From CAISIP01 sp043759735 (lineage in GTDB: Bacteria > Pseudomonadota > Gammaproteobacteria > Burkholderiales > Burkholderiaceae_C): 46,819 nt of DNA. The translations under genes and the position numbers were made by a program. Numbering within the stretch: the first letter of the stretch is position 1; each line of letters begins with the position of its first letter. This document shows positions 1-8,587 of this stretch, one piece after another. The notes under the pieces were generated by a model that saw nothing but the letters and a program-made list of their open reading frames with translations, made no database searches and had not been told where the DNA came from. The stretch is taken from contig JAYUQC010000021.1 in assembly GCA_043759735.1 (NCBI GenBank), forward strand, positions 1 through 46,819, in the 5' to 3' direction.

Positions 1-114
1 GCGCTCAAGAATGCGATCTGGTTCGCGATTTTCCTGGTGGTCTTGGTCGTTCGCCCCGCTGGCCTGTTGGGCCAGGTCGGTGCCGAGGAGGTAGGTTTCC
101 GTGAACAAAGCTAA
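1..114 (+). CDS. livH: Branched-chain amino acid ABC transporter permease LivH, C-terminal end only
   Basis: Only the last 37 codons lie in the window. The reading frame entering at base 1 encodes a hydrophobic stretch (about WFAIFLVVLVVRPAGLLG) followed by a short polar tail and a TAA at 112-114. The motif VRPAGLLG just before the C-terminus is typical of LivH-type inner-membrane permeases of the HAAT family. livM starts inside its 3' end (14-bp overlap), which is the usual livHMGF order. The partner assignment is therefore firm, although the substrate cannot be read from this fragment. Confidence 0.8.
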   Translation, partial: ALKNAIWFAIFLVVLVVRPAGLLGQVGAEEVGFREQS

Positions 115-1162
115 TCCATCCACCGTCGGGGCGGTACCGGATCACGCACCGGTCAGCGCTGAACAATCGGGTATCGAGGCCAGCCACAAGGCTTTGCTCA
201 AGTACCTGGTAGGCATGGCAGTGGCGCTTGCTCCCGTTGCGCTGTTGTTTAACGACGCCCACTGGCTCAACATCATCGCTTTTACCTACCTGATGGGCGG
301 CCTGGCGGCGGCCTGGAACATCATCGGCGGATTTGGCGGCCAGTTCTCGCTCGGGCACGGTGTGTTTTTCGCCATCGGCGCCTATACGACGGCGAAGTTC
401 AACGTCCTGTTCGGCATCTCGCCCTGGATCATGATGATCCCGGGCGCGATATTCGCCGCGTTGGTCGCGGTGCTGATCTCCTGGCCGACGTTTCGCCTGC
501 GCGGTCCGTTCTTCGCGATCGCGACGCTGGCGTTCAACGAAGTGGCGTTCGTCATCGCCAACCATTTCGACTCACTGACCGGCGGGCCGCGCGGCATCAT
601 GATTCCCTACAAGGCCGGTCTGGAGAACATGATCTTTCGCGAGCGCTGGCAGTATGCGCTGCTGATGTTCGGCTTCATGGCCGTCGTGGTGGCCATCACC
701 GTGGTGCTCAGGCGCAGCCGACTGGGGTATTACTTGCTGGCGGTGCGCGAGGACGAGGACGCAGCGCGCGCCGCCGGCATCAATGTGCTGGGCACCAAAT
801 TGCGCGGCATGGCGCTGAGCGCCGCCCTGACAGCGGTTGGCGGCACGCTGTTCGTGATGTACCTGCGTTATGTCGACCCGCCGACCCTGTTCACCCTGCC
901 GGAGGTCGGCGTCAAGTTCGCGCTGCTGTCGCTCATCGGCGGTATCGGCACCATTGCCGGTCCCTTGCTGGGCGCGGCGCTGATCATCCCGTTCGAGAAT
1001 TTTCTGCGCGGCGAACTCGCCAGCCAGCTTCCGGGCTTCAGCCTGGCCATTCTCGGGCTGCTGATGGTGCTGGCGGCGCTCTTCATGAAGCGTGGCGTGG
1101 TTGGCGTTTGGGACGGCCTGGTGCGGCGCCGGCGCGAAAAGCAGGGGCGCAAGCATGGCTGA
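101..1162 (+). CDS. livM: Branched-chain amino acid/carboxylate ABC transporter permease LivM
   Basis: This 353-residue inner-membrane permease is the second membrane subunit of a HAAT-family ABC importer. About nine hydrophobic segments are visible from residue 34 on. The family stretch GGFGGQFSLGHGVFFAIGAY (about residues 76-95) and the cytoplasmic loop RSRLGYYLLAVREDEDAARAAGIN that contacts the ATPases are both present. It starts with GTG at 101, chosen because GAGGAGGT lies 7 bases upstream. It overlaps livH by 14 bp and livG by 8 bp. Liv-type permeases also carry aromatic or other organic acids, and the acyl-CoA genes that follow suggest a carboxylic-acid cargo rather than leucine. That is inference. 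Confidence 0.9.
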   Translation: MNKANPSTVGAVPDHAPVSAEQSGIEASHKALLKYLVGMAVALAPVALLFNDAHWLNIIAFTYLMGGLAAAWNIIGGFGGQFSLGHGVFFAIGAYTTAKFNVLFGISPWIMMIPGAIFAALVAVLISWPTFRLRGPFFAIATLAFNEVAFVIANHFDSLTGGPRGIMIPYKAGLENMIFRERWQYALLMFGFMAVVVAITVVLRRSRLGYYLLAVREDEDAARAAGINVLGTKLRGMALSAALTAVGGTLFVMYLRYVDPPTLFTLPEVGVKFALLSLIGGIGTIAGPLLGAALIIPFENFLRGELASQLPGFSLAILGLLMVLAALFMKRGVVGVWDGLVRRRREKQGRKHG

Positions 1163-1880
1163 AGCATTATTGGCCGTCAGCGGCGTCAGCAAGCAATTCC
1201 TGGGCTTGCGCGCCGTCGACAACGTGTCGCTATCGGTGTGCCAGGGCGAGATCGTCAGCATCATCGGACCCAACGGCGCCGGCAAGACGACTTTCTTCAA
1301 CCTGCTGACGGGACAACTCGCTCCAACCGAAGGCGAGGTCCGGCTGCGGGGCAAGCGCATCAACGAGTTGGCGCCACACGCACGGGCCCAGCTCGGCATG
1401 GGTCGCACGTTCCAGATTGCCAAGCCGCTGATCGCGCTCAGTGCGCTGGAGAATGTGATGATCGGCGCCTTCATGCGCCACGCCAAACTGTCGATCGCCC
1501 GCGACAAGGCGATGGCGGTACTCGAGGAAGTCAAGATGGCGCATCTGGCGCGCCGGCGTGCCGGCGACCTGACGCTGAGCGAGCGGCGCCGCCTGGAGGT
1601 GGCGCGGGCGCTGGCGCTCGAGCCCGAGATCGTGCTGCTCGACGAGGTCATGGCGGGTTTGAACCAGAGCGAGGTAGCGCAGGAGATCGAGCTGCTGCGG
1701 ATGCTGCACGCGGCCGGACAGACCTTCCTGATCATCGAGCACAACCTGAAGGTGGTGCGCGCATTTTCCGAACGGGTCGTGGTGCTGGACCGCGGCCGGC
1801 TGATTGCCGAAGGCACTGCCGAGCAGATTCTCAGTTCACCCGAAGTCATCAAGGCATATATCGGGGAGGCACACAAATGA
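1155..1880 (+). CDS. livG: ABC transporter ATP-binding protein LivG
   Basis: This 241-residue nucleotide-binding subunit powers the LivHM permease from the cytoplasmic side. Walker A is GPNGAGKTT (about residues 36-44), the signature region is LTLSERRRLEVARAL (LSE instead of the usual LSGG, as is common in LivG), Walker B is IVLLDEVMAGL and the switch His is in IIEHNL. The VLLDEVMAGLN wording is characteristic of LivG. An upstream in-frame ATG exists at 1092, but the ATG at 1155 overlaps the livM stop by 8 bp and gives the family's usual N-terminus. The next gene starts within its stop codon (ATGA). Confidence 0.9.
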   Translation: MAEALLAVSGVSKQFLGLRAVDNVSLSVCQGEIVSIIGPNGAGKTTFFNLLTGQLAPTEGEVRLRGKRINELAPHARAQLGMGRTFQIAKPLIALSALENVMIGAFMRHAKLSIARDKAMAVLEEVKMAHLARRRAGDLTLSERRRLEVARALALEPEIVLLDEVMAGLNQSEVAQEIELLRMLHAAGQTFLIIEHNLKVVRAFSERVVVLDRGRLIAEGTAEQILSSPEVIKAYIGEAHK

Positions 1881-2593
1881 CGTCCATTCTGCGGGTCCAA
1901 TCCCTGTACTCCGGCTACGGTGAGCTGCCGGTTCTCGAGGACATCCATCTGGAGGTCGGCCACGGCGAGATCGTCTCGGTTGTCGGCGCCAACGGTGCCG
2001 GCAAGACCACGCTGTTGCTGACCATCGGTGGCCATCTGCGTGCCCATTCGGGCACGGTGCACTTCGATGGCCAGGACATCACCCGGCTTCCGGCGCACGA
2101 CGCGGCCGCCCACGGTCTGGTCATGGTGCCCGAGGGCGGTCGCCTGTTTCCGTTCATGACGGTGCTGGAGAATCTGGAACTGGGTGCCTACCACAAGCAG
2201 GCGCGGGGCCGGATGGCGCAGACGCTCGACGAGGTGATGGGATTGTTTCCGATCCTGGCCGAACGGCGTGGGCAGCTGGCCGGACGCCTGTCGGGTGGCG
2301 AACGCCAGATGTGCGCGGTGGCGCGCGCGATGATGGCGCTGCCCAAGCTGCTGATGCTCGACGAGCCCTCGCTGGGCCTGGCGCCGATCATGGTGGACAA
2401 GGTGTTCGAGATGGTGCAGGCGTTGGTGCAGTCCAAGGGTTTGTCGGTGCTGCTGGTGGAGCAGAACGTTGGCAACGCGCTGCGCCTGTGTCAGCGTGGC
2501 TGCATTCTGGACCATGGCAGCATTCTGAAAACGGCCACGGGTGAAGAGTTGCTGGGTGACCCGGATATCCAGCGCACCTACATGGGGCTGTGA
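1877..2593 (+). CDS. livF: ABC transporter ATP-binding protein LivF
   Basis: This 238-residue protein is the second ATPase of the importer. Walker A GANGAGKTT, the signature RLSGGERQMCAVARAMM, Walker B LLMLDEPSLGLAPI and the switch segment LLVEQN are all present, in the order and wording typical of LivF. It starts at the ATG that overlaps the livG stop by 4 bp (ATGA). The livHMGF block lacks a periplasmic binding protein within the window. That subunit is probably upstream of livH or elsewhere. Confidence 0.9.
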   Translation: MTSILRVQSLYSGYGELPVLEDIHLEVGHGEIVSVVGANGAGKTTLLLTIGGHLRAHSGTVHFDGQDITRLPAHDAAAHGLVMVPEGGRLFPFMTVLENLELGAYHKQARGRMAQTLDEVMGLFPILAERRGQLAGRLSGGERQMCAVARAMMALPKLLMLDEPSLGLAPIMVDKVFEMVQALVQSKGLSVLLVEQNVGNALRLCQRGCILDHGSILKTATGEELLGDPDIQRTYMGL

Positions 2594-2595
2594 CG

Positions 2596-3936
2596 ATGGG
2601 TCTCACACACGCTGCAGTGGTCAGCCGGATTGGCGCCGGCGCCGGTTTTGCGGGTGACCGGATCGATCCCGCGGTGGCGCTGGCCGCCTCGGGCGAAGTC
2701 GATGCGGTGGTGCTCGAATGCCTGGCCGAGCGCACGCTGGTGCCGGCGATCAAGGCCCGTGCGGAAAATCCGCAGACCGGCTTCGACCCGCGCCTGCGCC
2801 GCCGGCTCACGCCCCTGCTGCCGGCGGCCCACGCCAACGGATGCCGGATCGTATCCAACCTGGGAGCCGCCAATCCGGTCGCTGCGGGCGCGGCGGTCGC
2901 CGCCCTGGCGCGGGAACTGGGACTTTCCGGCAAGCGGGTGGCGGCGATCGAGGGCGACGATGTGATGGCGCAACGCGCGCACATTGCCTGGGTGCGCCCG
3001 GTCGAGGGCCGTCTGCTCGGTGCCCACGTCTACCTCGGCAGCGCCGCGTTGTCGGACGCGTTGGAGCAGGGCGCCGATGTGGTCGTGACCGGCCGTGTGG
3101 CCGATTCCGCGCTTTTTTCCGCGGTTGCGCGCCGGCATCTGGAGCCGGGCGAGCAGGCGCTGGCCGGTGCAATAACCGTGGGCCACCTGCTCGAATGTGG
3201 CGGCCAGCTCACCGGTGGCAACTACGAGCCGGTCGGTGGCCCGCGGTCTGACGTCCGGCGATTGTCGGCGCAAGATTTTGCACAGCTGGGTTATCCGCTG
3301 GCGCATGTGTATGCCGATGGCAGCGCCGACATCACGATCCTGGACGACCGTCCCGGCATCGTTGACGCGATGACCTGCAGTCTGCAGCTGTTGTACGAGG
3401 TGCATGATCCGGCGCGCTACGCAACGCCGGACCTGATCGTGGATTTCAGTGGCGTGCGCTTCCAGCAAATCGGCCCGAACCGGGTCCACCTGTCGGGCGC
3501 GCGTTCCCTCGGACCGCCGCCGACCCTGAAGGTGGCCGGGTTCCTGGAGCTGCCCGGCTTCATCGCCGATTGCGAGATCGGTTTTGCCGGCACCGGCGCC
3601 GGCGAGCGGGCCCACATGGCGGCCGAGACGCTGCGCCTGCGCCTGTCAGACTGGCCGCAGCAGGACGTGGTGGTCGATGTCGTCGGGGTGGACTCGATAC
3701 TGCGCGCCGGATCGGTGCAGGCGCCGCCGGGCGCGGAATTGCGCGTGCATGTTTCGGCGCGTTGCAGCGATCTTGAGCAGGCGCAGATCGTCGAGGACGA
3801 GGTGTATGCATTGACACTGTCCGGCCCGGCCGGCGGCTGCAGCGTGCGCAGCGAACGCCGGCCCCGGATCGAGGTGCTGGACGGCTTCATCGCGCACGAG
3901 CGTATTGCGCCGCGCATTGTCTGGAGTGCATCATGA
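2596..3936 (+). CDS. AtuA-family protein (DUF1446, acyclic terpene utilisation type), large part
   Basis: This protein of about 446 residues matches the conserved body of AtuA/DUF1446 proteins. The N-terminal RIGAGAGFAGDRIDPAVALA, the segment RIVSNLGAANP and the motif VVVTGRVADSA are recognisable. AtuA is needed for citronellol/geraniol catabolism in Pseudomonas, but its biochemical reaction has not been firmly established. AtuA-like genes recur in operons for CoA-dependent degradation of branched or cyclic acids. The ATG at 2596 was preferred because GGGG lies 8 bases upstream. A GTG at 2590, overlapping the livF stop, is an alternative. The protein stops where the C-terminal AtuA domain would begin, and that domain is encoded by the next gene. 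Confidence 0.8.
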   Translation: MGLTHAAVVSRIGAGAGFAGDRIDPAVALAASGEVDAVVLECLAERTLVPAIKARAENPQTGFDPRLRRRLTPLLPAAHANGCRIVSNLGAANPVAAGAAVAALARELGLSGKRVAAIEGDDVMAQRAHIAWVRPVEGRLLGAHVYLGSAALSDALEQGADVVVTGRVADSALFSAVARRHLEPGEQALAGAITVGHLLECGGQLTGGNYEPVGGPRSDVRRLSAQDFAQLGYPLAHVYADGSADITILDDRPGIVDAMTCSLQLLYEVHDPARYATPDLIVDFSGVRFQQIGPNRVHLSGARSLGPPPTLKVAGFLELPGFIADCEIGFAGTGAGERAHMAAETLRLRLSDWPQQDVVVDVVGVDSILRAGSVQAPPGAELRVHVSARCSDLEQAQIVEDEVYALTLSGPAGGCSVRSERRPRIEVLDGFIAHERIAPRIVWSAS

Positions 3937-4364
3937 GTGTTACCAACCCGGCCGACGCGCGACTGACACCGCCAGCGGGTGCTGCAAAGACCGGTGCGGC
4001 TGTGCCTCATCGGGTGAGAGTCGGTGATGTCGCGGCCGGTCGCGCCGGCGACAAGGGCGACATGCTCGATCTGACGCTGGTGGCGCAGGATGCGCAGGCC
4101 TACGGGCTGCTCGAGCGTGCGCTGGGTGCCGACGCGGTGGGCGCCATGTTGAACCAGGTGGTGGCGGGACCGGTGCTGCGCTACGAACTGCCCGGCCTGC
4201 AGGCGTTGAAGTTCGTGCTGCCGCAGGCGCTGCCGGGCGGTGTGTATGCATCGCTGCGGCCGGGCCTGCACTGGCAGAAGGCGGCGATCTGGCTGCTGCT
4301 CGACCTGGACATCGACCCGGACAGCCTGGAGCTGCACTGGGGCAGTCGCCCGGCTGGCGCATGA
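3933..4364 (+). CDS. AtuA-related C-terminal domain protein
   Basis: This small 143-residue protein corresponds to the ferredoxin-like C-terminal domain found at the end of full-length AtuA proteins. The diagnostic stretch is VGDVAAGRAGDKGDMLDLTL (residues about 31-50), followed by FVLPQALPGGV. It starts with an ATGA overlap on the preceding AtuA-like gene, so the two halves are translationally coupled and presumably assemble. The first 25 residues are proline- and alanine-rich and look disordered. The function is unknown beyond the association with AtuA. Confidence 0.75.
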   Translation: MSVTNPADARLTPPAGAAKTGAAVPHRVRVGDVAAGRAGDKGDMLDLTLVAQDAQAYGLLERALGADAVGAMLNQVVAGPVLRYELPGLQALKFVLPQALPGGVYASLRPGLHWQKAAIWLLLDLDIDPDSLELHWGSRPAGA

Positions 4365-4371
4365 GGCGCCG

Positions 4372-5265
4372 ATGATGGACACTTTGGCCCCGCAGACGAT
4401 CCGTTGCGAGCGTGACGCGGGCATCCTGACGATCACGCTGGCGCGGCCCGCCCAGATGAATGCGTTCACGGTGGCGATGGCCGAAGAGCTGATCCACGCC
4501 TTCACGCAGGCCAGCGACGACGACACCGTGCGTGCCGTCATCGTGACCGGGGAGGGGCGTGCGTTTTGCGCCGGCATGGACCTCGCAACCACCGACGGCG
4601 AGAACGTGTTCGGTCTGGACGAATCCTTGCGCCCGACAATGCAGGATCTGGACCAGCGGCTGGATGATCCGCCGATCGTGCGCGGTGTGCGCGATACCGG
4701 CGGCCGGGTTGCGCTGGCGATCTATGCCTGCAAGAAGCCGGTGATCGGCGCCATCAATGGCGTGGCGGTGGGCGTGGGCGCCACCTTGCCGCTGGCGATG
4801 GACATCCGTATCGCGTCGGACACGGCGCGTTTCGGTTTCGTGTTCGGCAAGATCGGCATCGTGCCCGACGCCTGCTCGAGCTGGTTCCTGCCGCGCGTGG
4901 TCGGGCTGCCCCGGGCCCTGCAGTGGACCTTCAGCGGCGAGCTGATCGCAGCGCCCGAGGCGCTGTCCAGTGGCCTGGTCAGCCGGGTGGTCGCACCCGA
5001 ACAGTTGCTGGTCGAGGCACGTCGCGTTGCGCACCAGGTCAGCGATGCACGTTCGCCCGTGTCGGTGGCGCTGATCCGCCAGATGATGTACCGCAATTCG
5101 GCCGCGCCCGACCCGCTGCAGGCGCACAAGGTCGAGTCGCTGGGTATTTTCTACACCAGCCTGGCCGACGGAAAGGAAGGTGTTGCCGCCTTCCTCGCCA
5201 AACGCGATCCGGCGTTCACGCAAGCGGCATCCGCAATGCCCGGCTTCTATCCCTGGTGGAGATGA
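4372..5265 (+). CDS. Enoyl-CoA hydratase/isomerase (crotonase) family protein
   Basis: This 297-residue crotonase-fold enzyme is expected to hydrate a 2-enoyl-CoA or carry out a related reaction during acid degradation. The oxyanion-hole segments are GRAFCAGMDL (about residues 62-71) and GAINGVAVGVGATL (about 125-138), followed by KIGIVPDACSSWFLPRVVG. A 40-residue insertion (about 72-115) between the two oxyanion loops is typical of the larger crotonases found in such operons. The start ATG at 4372 (or 4375) follows GAGGCG. It lies 7 bp after the AtuA-related gene and overlaps the kinase-like gene by 4 bp. The substrate cannot be told from sequence. Confidence 0.85.
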   Translation: MMDTLAPQTIRCERDAGILTITLARPAQMNAFTVAMAEELIHAFTQASDDDTVRAVIVTGEGRAFCAGMDLATTDGENVFGLDESLRPTMQDLDQRLDDPPIVRGVRDTGGRVALAIYACKKPVIGAINGVAVGVGATLPLAMDIRIASDTARFGFVFGKIGIVPDACSSWFLPRVVGLPRALQWTFSGELIAAPEALSSGLVSRVVAPEQLLVEARRVAHQVSDARSPVSVALIRQMMYRNSAAPDPLQAHKVESLGIFYTSLADGKEGVAAFLAKRDPAFTQAASAMPGFYPWWR

Positions 5266-6299
5266 TGGACTTCGATCAAGAACGACTGCAAGACGGGTTG
5301 CGCCGGGAACTGCCCGACCTGCGCGGCGTGATGCGCCTGGAGCGCATCGGCGGTGGCCAGTCCAACCCGACCTATTTCGTCAGTTTCGACAACCGTGAGA
5401 TGGTGCTGAGAAAGCAACCGGGTTCCAGCCTGCTGCCGTCGGCGCATGCCATCGACCGCGAATACCGCGTCATGCAGGCGCTGGCAAAATCCGAACTGCC
5501 GGTGCCGACGATGATCCTGTACCACGAAGGGCGCGAGCTGATCGGCACGCCTTTCTACCTGATGGAGCGGCTGCAGGGGCGCGTGTTCTCGAACTGTGAG
5601 TTGCCCGGCATGGCGCCGGCCGAGCGCCGCGCGATCTACCTGGCCATGGCCGAGACGATGGCGCGCCTGCACAAGGTCGACTGGGCCGCAATCGGCCTGA
5701 CGGACTATGGCCGGCAGGGCGGCTACTTTTCGCGCCAGATTGCGCGCTGGGGCAAACAGTGGGATATGTCCAGGACGACGGCCAACGCCGATATCGACCG
5801 GCTCATCCCCTGGCTGGGCGCAAACCTGCCGGATGAATCGGAGACGACGATCAGCCACGGTGACTTCCGGCTCGGCAACCTGATGTTCCACCCGACCGAG
5901 GCGCGCGTGATCGCGGTGCTGGACTGGGAACTCTCCACGCTGGGGCATCCGCTGGCCGATGTGGCCTTCAATTGCATGGCCTTCCATACGCTGGCGTCGG
6001 AATACGGCGGCATCCGTGGACTCGACCTGCAGGCACTGGGCATACCGGGCGAGTCCGAGTATCTGCGGCATTACTACCGCGCGGCGGGTCGGCGCGACGG
6101 CGTGACGGCATTTCATTTCGCGTTCGCGCTGTTTCGCATGGCGGTGATCTTTCAGGGCATCGCGGCGCGCGCTGCCAGCGGCAACGCGGTTGGCGACAAC
6201 GCGGCCGAGGTGGGCCTGCTTGCGCAGGCGTTCGCGCATCGGGCGGCGGAGTTCATGGACGGGAGCGTCGAGGTTCTTCCGATGGAGACGCGGCCATGA
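5262..6299 (+). CDS. Phosphotransferase family protein (APH fold, ACAD10/11 kinase-domain type)
   Basis: This 345-residue protein has the aminoglycoside-phosphotransferase kinase fold. Visible features are the nucleotide loop GGGQSNPTYFV (residues 30-40), the lysine in VLRKQPG, the catalytic-loop motif SHGDFRLGNLMF (HGD at 199-201) and the metal-binding DWE at 221-223 in VLDWELSTLGHPLADVAF. This wording matches the N-terminal domain of mammalian ACAD10/11 and LvaA-type proteins, which phosphorylate 4-hydroxyacyl-CoA so that it can be converted to an enoyl-CoA. An ACAD11-like dehydrogenase lies 3 kb downstream in the same operon. Antibiotic resistance is not implied. It overlaps both neighbours by 4 bp. 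Confidence 0.83.
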   Translation: MMDFDQERLQDGLRRELPDLRGVMRLERIGGGQSNPTYFVSFDNREMVLRKQPGSSLLPSAHAIDREYRVMQALAKSELPVPTMILYHEGRELIGTPFYLMERLQGRVFSNCELPGMAPAERRAIYLAMAETMARLHKVDWAAIGLTDYGRQGGYFSRQIARWGKQWDMSRTTANADIDRLIPWLGANLPDESETTISHGDFRLGNLMFHPTEARVIAVLDWELSTLGHPLADVAFNCMAFHTLASEYGGIRGLDLQALGIPGESEYLRHYYRAAGRRDGVTAFHFAFALFRMAVIFQGIAARAASGNAVGDNAAEVGLLAQAFAHRAAEFMDGSVEVLPMETRP

Positions 6300-7918
6300 A
6301 TGCCTGGGGTGATACCTGGCCGCCAATGCGCTTTGAATCGCATTACGATGACCGGGTCGTGCGCTGTTTTGCCGAACGCCCGGGCAGCATGCTCGAGATG
6401 CTGCACCAGGCGGTGCAATGCAACCCCGACGGGGCAGCGCTGGTGTGCGGCGAGGAGCGCCTGAGCTACCGCGAAATGCTGGCCCGTTCGCAGCGGCTCG
6501 CCGCCGGCATGGCCGCCCGGGGGGTCCGTGCCGGGGATCGGGTCGCCCTGTTGCTGGGCAACCGGATCGAGTTCGTGCTGGTATTGTTCGCCACGGCCCA
6601 CCTGGGCGCGATCTCGGTGCCGATCAGCATCCGCGAGCAGGCTCCCGGGCTGGCCTATATGCTCGCGCATTGTGGCGCCTGCATGGTGGTGCATGAACCC
6701 GACCTGGGCCAGCTGTTGCCGGCCCAAGCGGATGCACCCTTGCTGCGGGTACGGGTTGCGGCTGGCGCATGCGCCGGCTCCGAGCCCTTCACCGCGCTGC
6801 TGGCCGATGCGCCGCCCGCCGCGCCGGTGCCGGTGCAGGAGGAAGATACCGCCGTCATCATGTACACCTCGGGCACTACGGGCCGGCCCAAGGGTGCGAT
6901 GCAAACCAACCTGGGTATCGTGCATTCGTCGATGCATTTTCAGATCGCGATGGGCCTGGGGCCGCAGGACTGCTCCATCGCTGCGGTGCCGCTGAGCCAT
7001 GTCACCGGATTGGTGGCGCTGATCACGACCATGGTGCGATGCGCCGGCAAACTGGTGATCATGCCGGCGTTCAAGGCGGCCGATTTCCTGGCACTGGCCG
7101 CGCGCGAGCGCATGACGCATTCGCTGATGGTGCCGGCCATGTACAACCTGTGCCTGTTGCGCCCGGATTTCGCCCGTCATGACCTGTCGCAGTGGCGCAT
7201 CGGGGCTTATGGCGGCGCGCCGATGCCGGTGGCGACAATCCAGGCGCTGGCCGGCGCCGTGCCCGCGCTGATGTTGATGAACTGCTACGGCTCGACCGAG
7301 ACCACATCGCCGTCGACGCTGATGCCGGCGGGCCAAACCGCGGCCCACAACGACACGGTAGGCATGCCACTGGCGTGCGCCGACATGCTGGTGATGGATG
7401 CCGACGGCCGGCAAATGCCACCAGACACGCTGGGCGAAATCTGGATCCGCGGGCCGATGACGGTCAGAGGATACTGGAACAACCCCGAAGGCACGGCCGC
7501 CAGCTTCACCGCCGGTTACTGGCACTCCGGCGACATCGGTTCCATCGATGCGCAGGGCTATGTCAAGGTCGTGGATCGGATGAAGGACATGATCAACCGC
7601 GGCGGCTACAAGATCTACACGATCGAGGTCGAGAACGCGCTGTACGAACATCCTGCGGTGCAGGAGTGCGCCGTGGTGTCCAAGCCCTGCCCGGTGCTGG
7701 GTGAACGGGTACACGCCTTCGTCGCACTCAAGGCAGCGGGAACCACCGATGCGCAGCTGCGCGCGTTCTGCAAGGCGCGCCTGTCGGACTACAAGGTGCC
7801 CGAGAGTTTCACGATTAGCGACACGCCGCTGCCGCGCAATGCGAACGGCAAGCTGGTCAAGCAGGAAATGCGCTCGCGCCTGTTGGCCGAACTGGCCGCC
7901 CAGGGAGCTACGACATGA
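6296..7918 (+). CDS. Acyl-CoA synthetase (AMP-dependent ligase)
   Basis: This 540-residue member of the ANL superfamily activates a carboxylic acid to its CoA thioester via an acyl-adenylate. The P-loop YTSGTTGRPKGAM, the A5-type motif YGSTETTS, the hinge region GDIGSIDAQGYVKVVDRMKD followed by MINRGGYKIYTIEVENAL, and the C-terminal catalytic lysine in NANGKLVKQEM are all present, so the enzyme looks complete. It starts with ATGA overlapping the kinase-like gene and ends overlapping maoC by 4 bp. Its position after an ABC importer suggests that it activates the imported acid. The chain type is unknown. Confidence 0.87.
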   Translation: MNAWGDTWPPMRFESHYDDRVVRCFAERPGSMLEMLHQAVQCNPDGAALVCGEERLSYREMLARSQRLAAGMAARGVRAGDRVALLLGNRIEFVLVLFATAHLGAISVPISIREQAPGLAYMLAHCGACMVVHEPDLGQLLPAQADAPLLRVRVAAGACAGSEPFTALLADAPPAAPVPVQEEDTAVIMYTSGTTGRPKGAMQTNLGIVHSSMHFQIAMGLGPQDCSIAAVPLSHVTGLVALITTMVRCAGKLVIMPAFKAADFLALAARERMTHSLMVPAMYNLCLLRPDFARHDLSQWRIGAYGGAPMPVATIQALAGAVPALMLMNCYGSTETTSPSTLMPAGQTAAHNDTVGMPLACADMLVMDADGRQMPPDTLGEIWIRGPMTVRGYWNNPEGTAASFTAGYWHSGDIGSIDAQGYVKVVDRMKDMINRGGYKIYTIEVENALYEHPAVQECAVVSKPCPVLGERVHAFVALKAAGTTDAQLRAFCKARLSDYKVPESFTISDTPLPRNANGKLVKQEMRSRLLAELAAQGATT

Positions 7919-8391
7919 CCCAGCAATCCACCATCTTCCTGACACTCGACGACGTGCGCGTTCATGTCGGCCAGCAGGTCTTCCTGACCGACTGGGTGAC
8001 GATCAGCCAAAAGCGCATCGATCTGTTCGCCGAAGCCACCGAAGACTACCAGTGGATCCATGTGGATCCCGAACGGGCGGCGAAGTCTTCGCCTTTTGGC
8101 GGCACGATCGCACATGGCTTCCTGACGCTGTCGTTGCTGGGCAAGTTCTACGAGGCGCACCTGTCACTGCCGTTCTGCGCGATGGGCATCAATTACGGCT
8201 TGAACAAGGTGCGGTTCACGCAGCCGGTAAAAGCTGGCAGCCAGGTACGCGGACGTTTCGTGTTGTCGACGCTCGAAGATATCCAGGGTGGCATTCAGTT
8301 GACGTTCAACGTGACGATAGAAATCGAGGGCGTCGAAAAACCGGCGTGTGTTGCCGAGTCGGTGGTGCGGCAATATTTCAGGAGCACGTAA
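7915..8391 (+). CDS. MaoC-like (R)-specific enoyl-CoA hydratase
   Basis: This 158-residue hot-dog-fold protein carries the hydratase motif D-x4-H in EDYQWIHVDPERA (about residues 43-55), followed by FGGTIAHGFLTLSLL, the usual substrate-tunnel segment. Single-domain MaoC hydratases hydrate trans-2-enoyl-CoA to the (R)-3-hydroxyacyl-CoA. It overlaps the acyl-CoA ligase by 4 bp. It is followed by the only sizeable gap in the operon (196 bp) before the SDR gene, which may be the matching dehydrogenase. Confidence 0.85.
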   Translation: MTQQSTIFLTLDDVRVHVGQQVFLTDWVTISQKRIDLFAEATEDYQWIHVDPERAAKSSPFGGTIAHGFLTLSLLGKFYEAHLSLPFCAMGINYGLNKVRFTQPVKAGSQVRGRFVLSTLEDIQGGIQLTFNVTIEIEGVEKPACVAESVVRQYFRST

Positions 8392-8404
8392 AGCGGCTGC
8401 GCCG

Positions 8405-8535
8405 CGGAGGGTCGTCCAGCGAGCTGCCGGGCCGCTTCCAAGGCGACAACGCAGTTGCGGCGCAGATTGACAACTGCGCGCAGCGCTTGTCATGTCGAAG
8501 CCAATTTTGCAGTGCGCAGCACGGAGGGTCGTCCA
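8405..8535 (+). repeat. Pair of direct repeats and a hairpin in the maoC-SDR gap
   Basis: The 14-mer CGGAGGGTCGTCCA occurs at 8405-8418 and again at 8522-8535, 117 bp apart. Between them CGCAGTTG (8450-8457) and CAACTGCG (8471-8478) can form an 8-bp stem with a 13-base loop. No gene is apparent here. The hairpin has no T-run, so it does not look like a simple terminator. It could mark a past insertion or deletion or act in RNA processing. Confidence 0.5.
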
Positions 8536-8587
8536 TGACTGGACAGTCCGGCACGCAGCACAACCACAACAGAAAGGCGGTTTCACG

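Noticed and set aside
572..2515. Long minus-strand open frame opposite livM, livG and livF (647 codons)
   Set aside because: It is the antisense shadow of high-GC coding genes. Its sequence is rich in His, Gln and Arg with no family motif, and the plus-strand genes are unambiguous.
5262..6299. Antibiotic-resistance phosphotransferase
   Set aside because: The APH fold here matches the ACAD10/11-type kinase group, and the gene is embedded in an acyl-CoA operon, so resistance is not supported.
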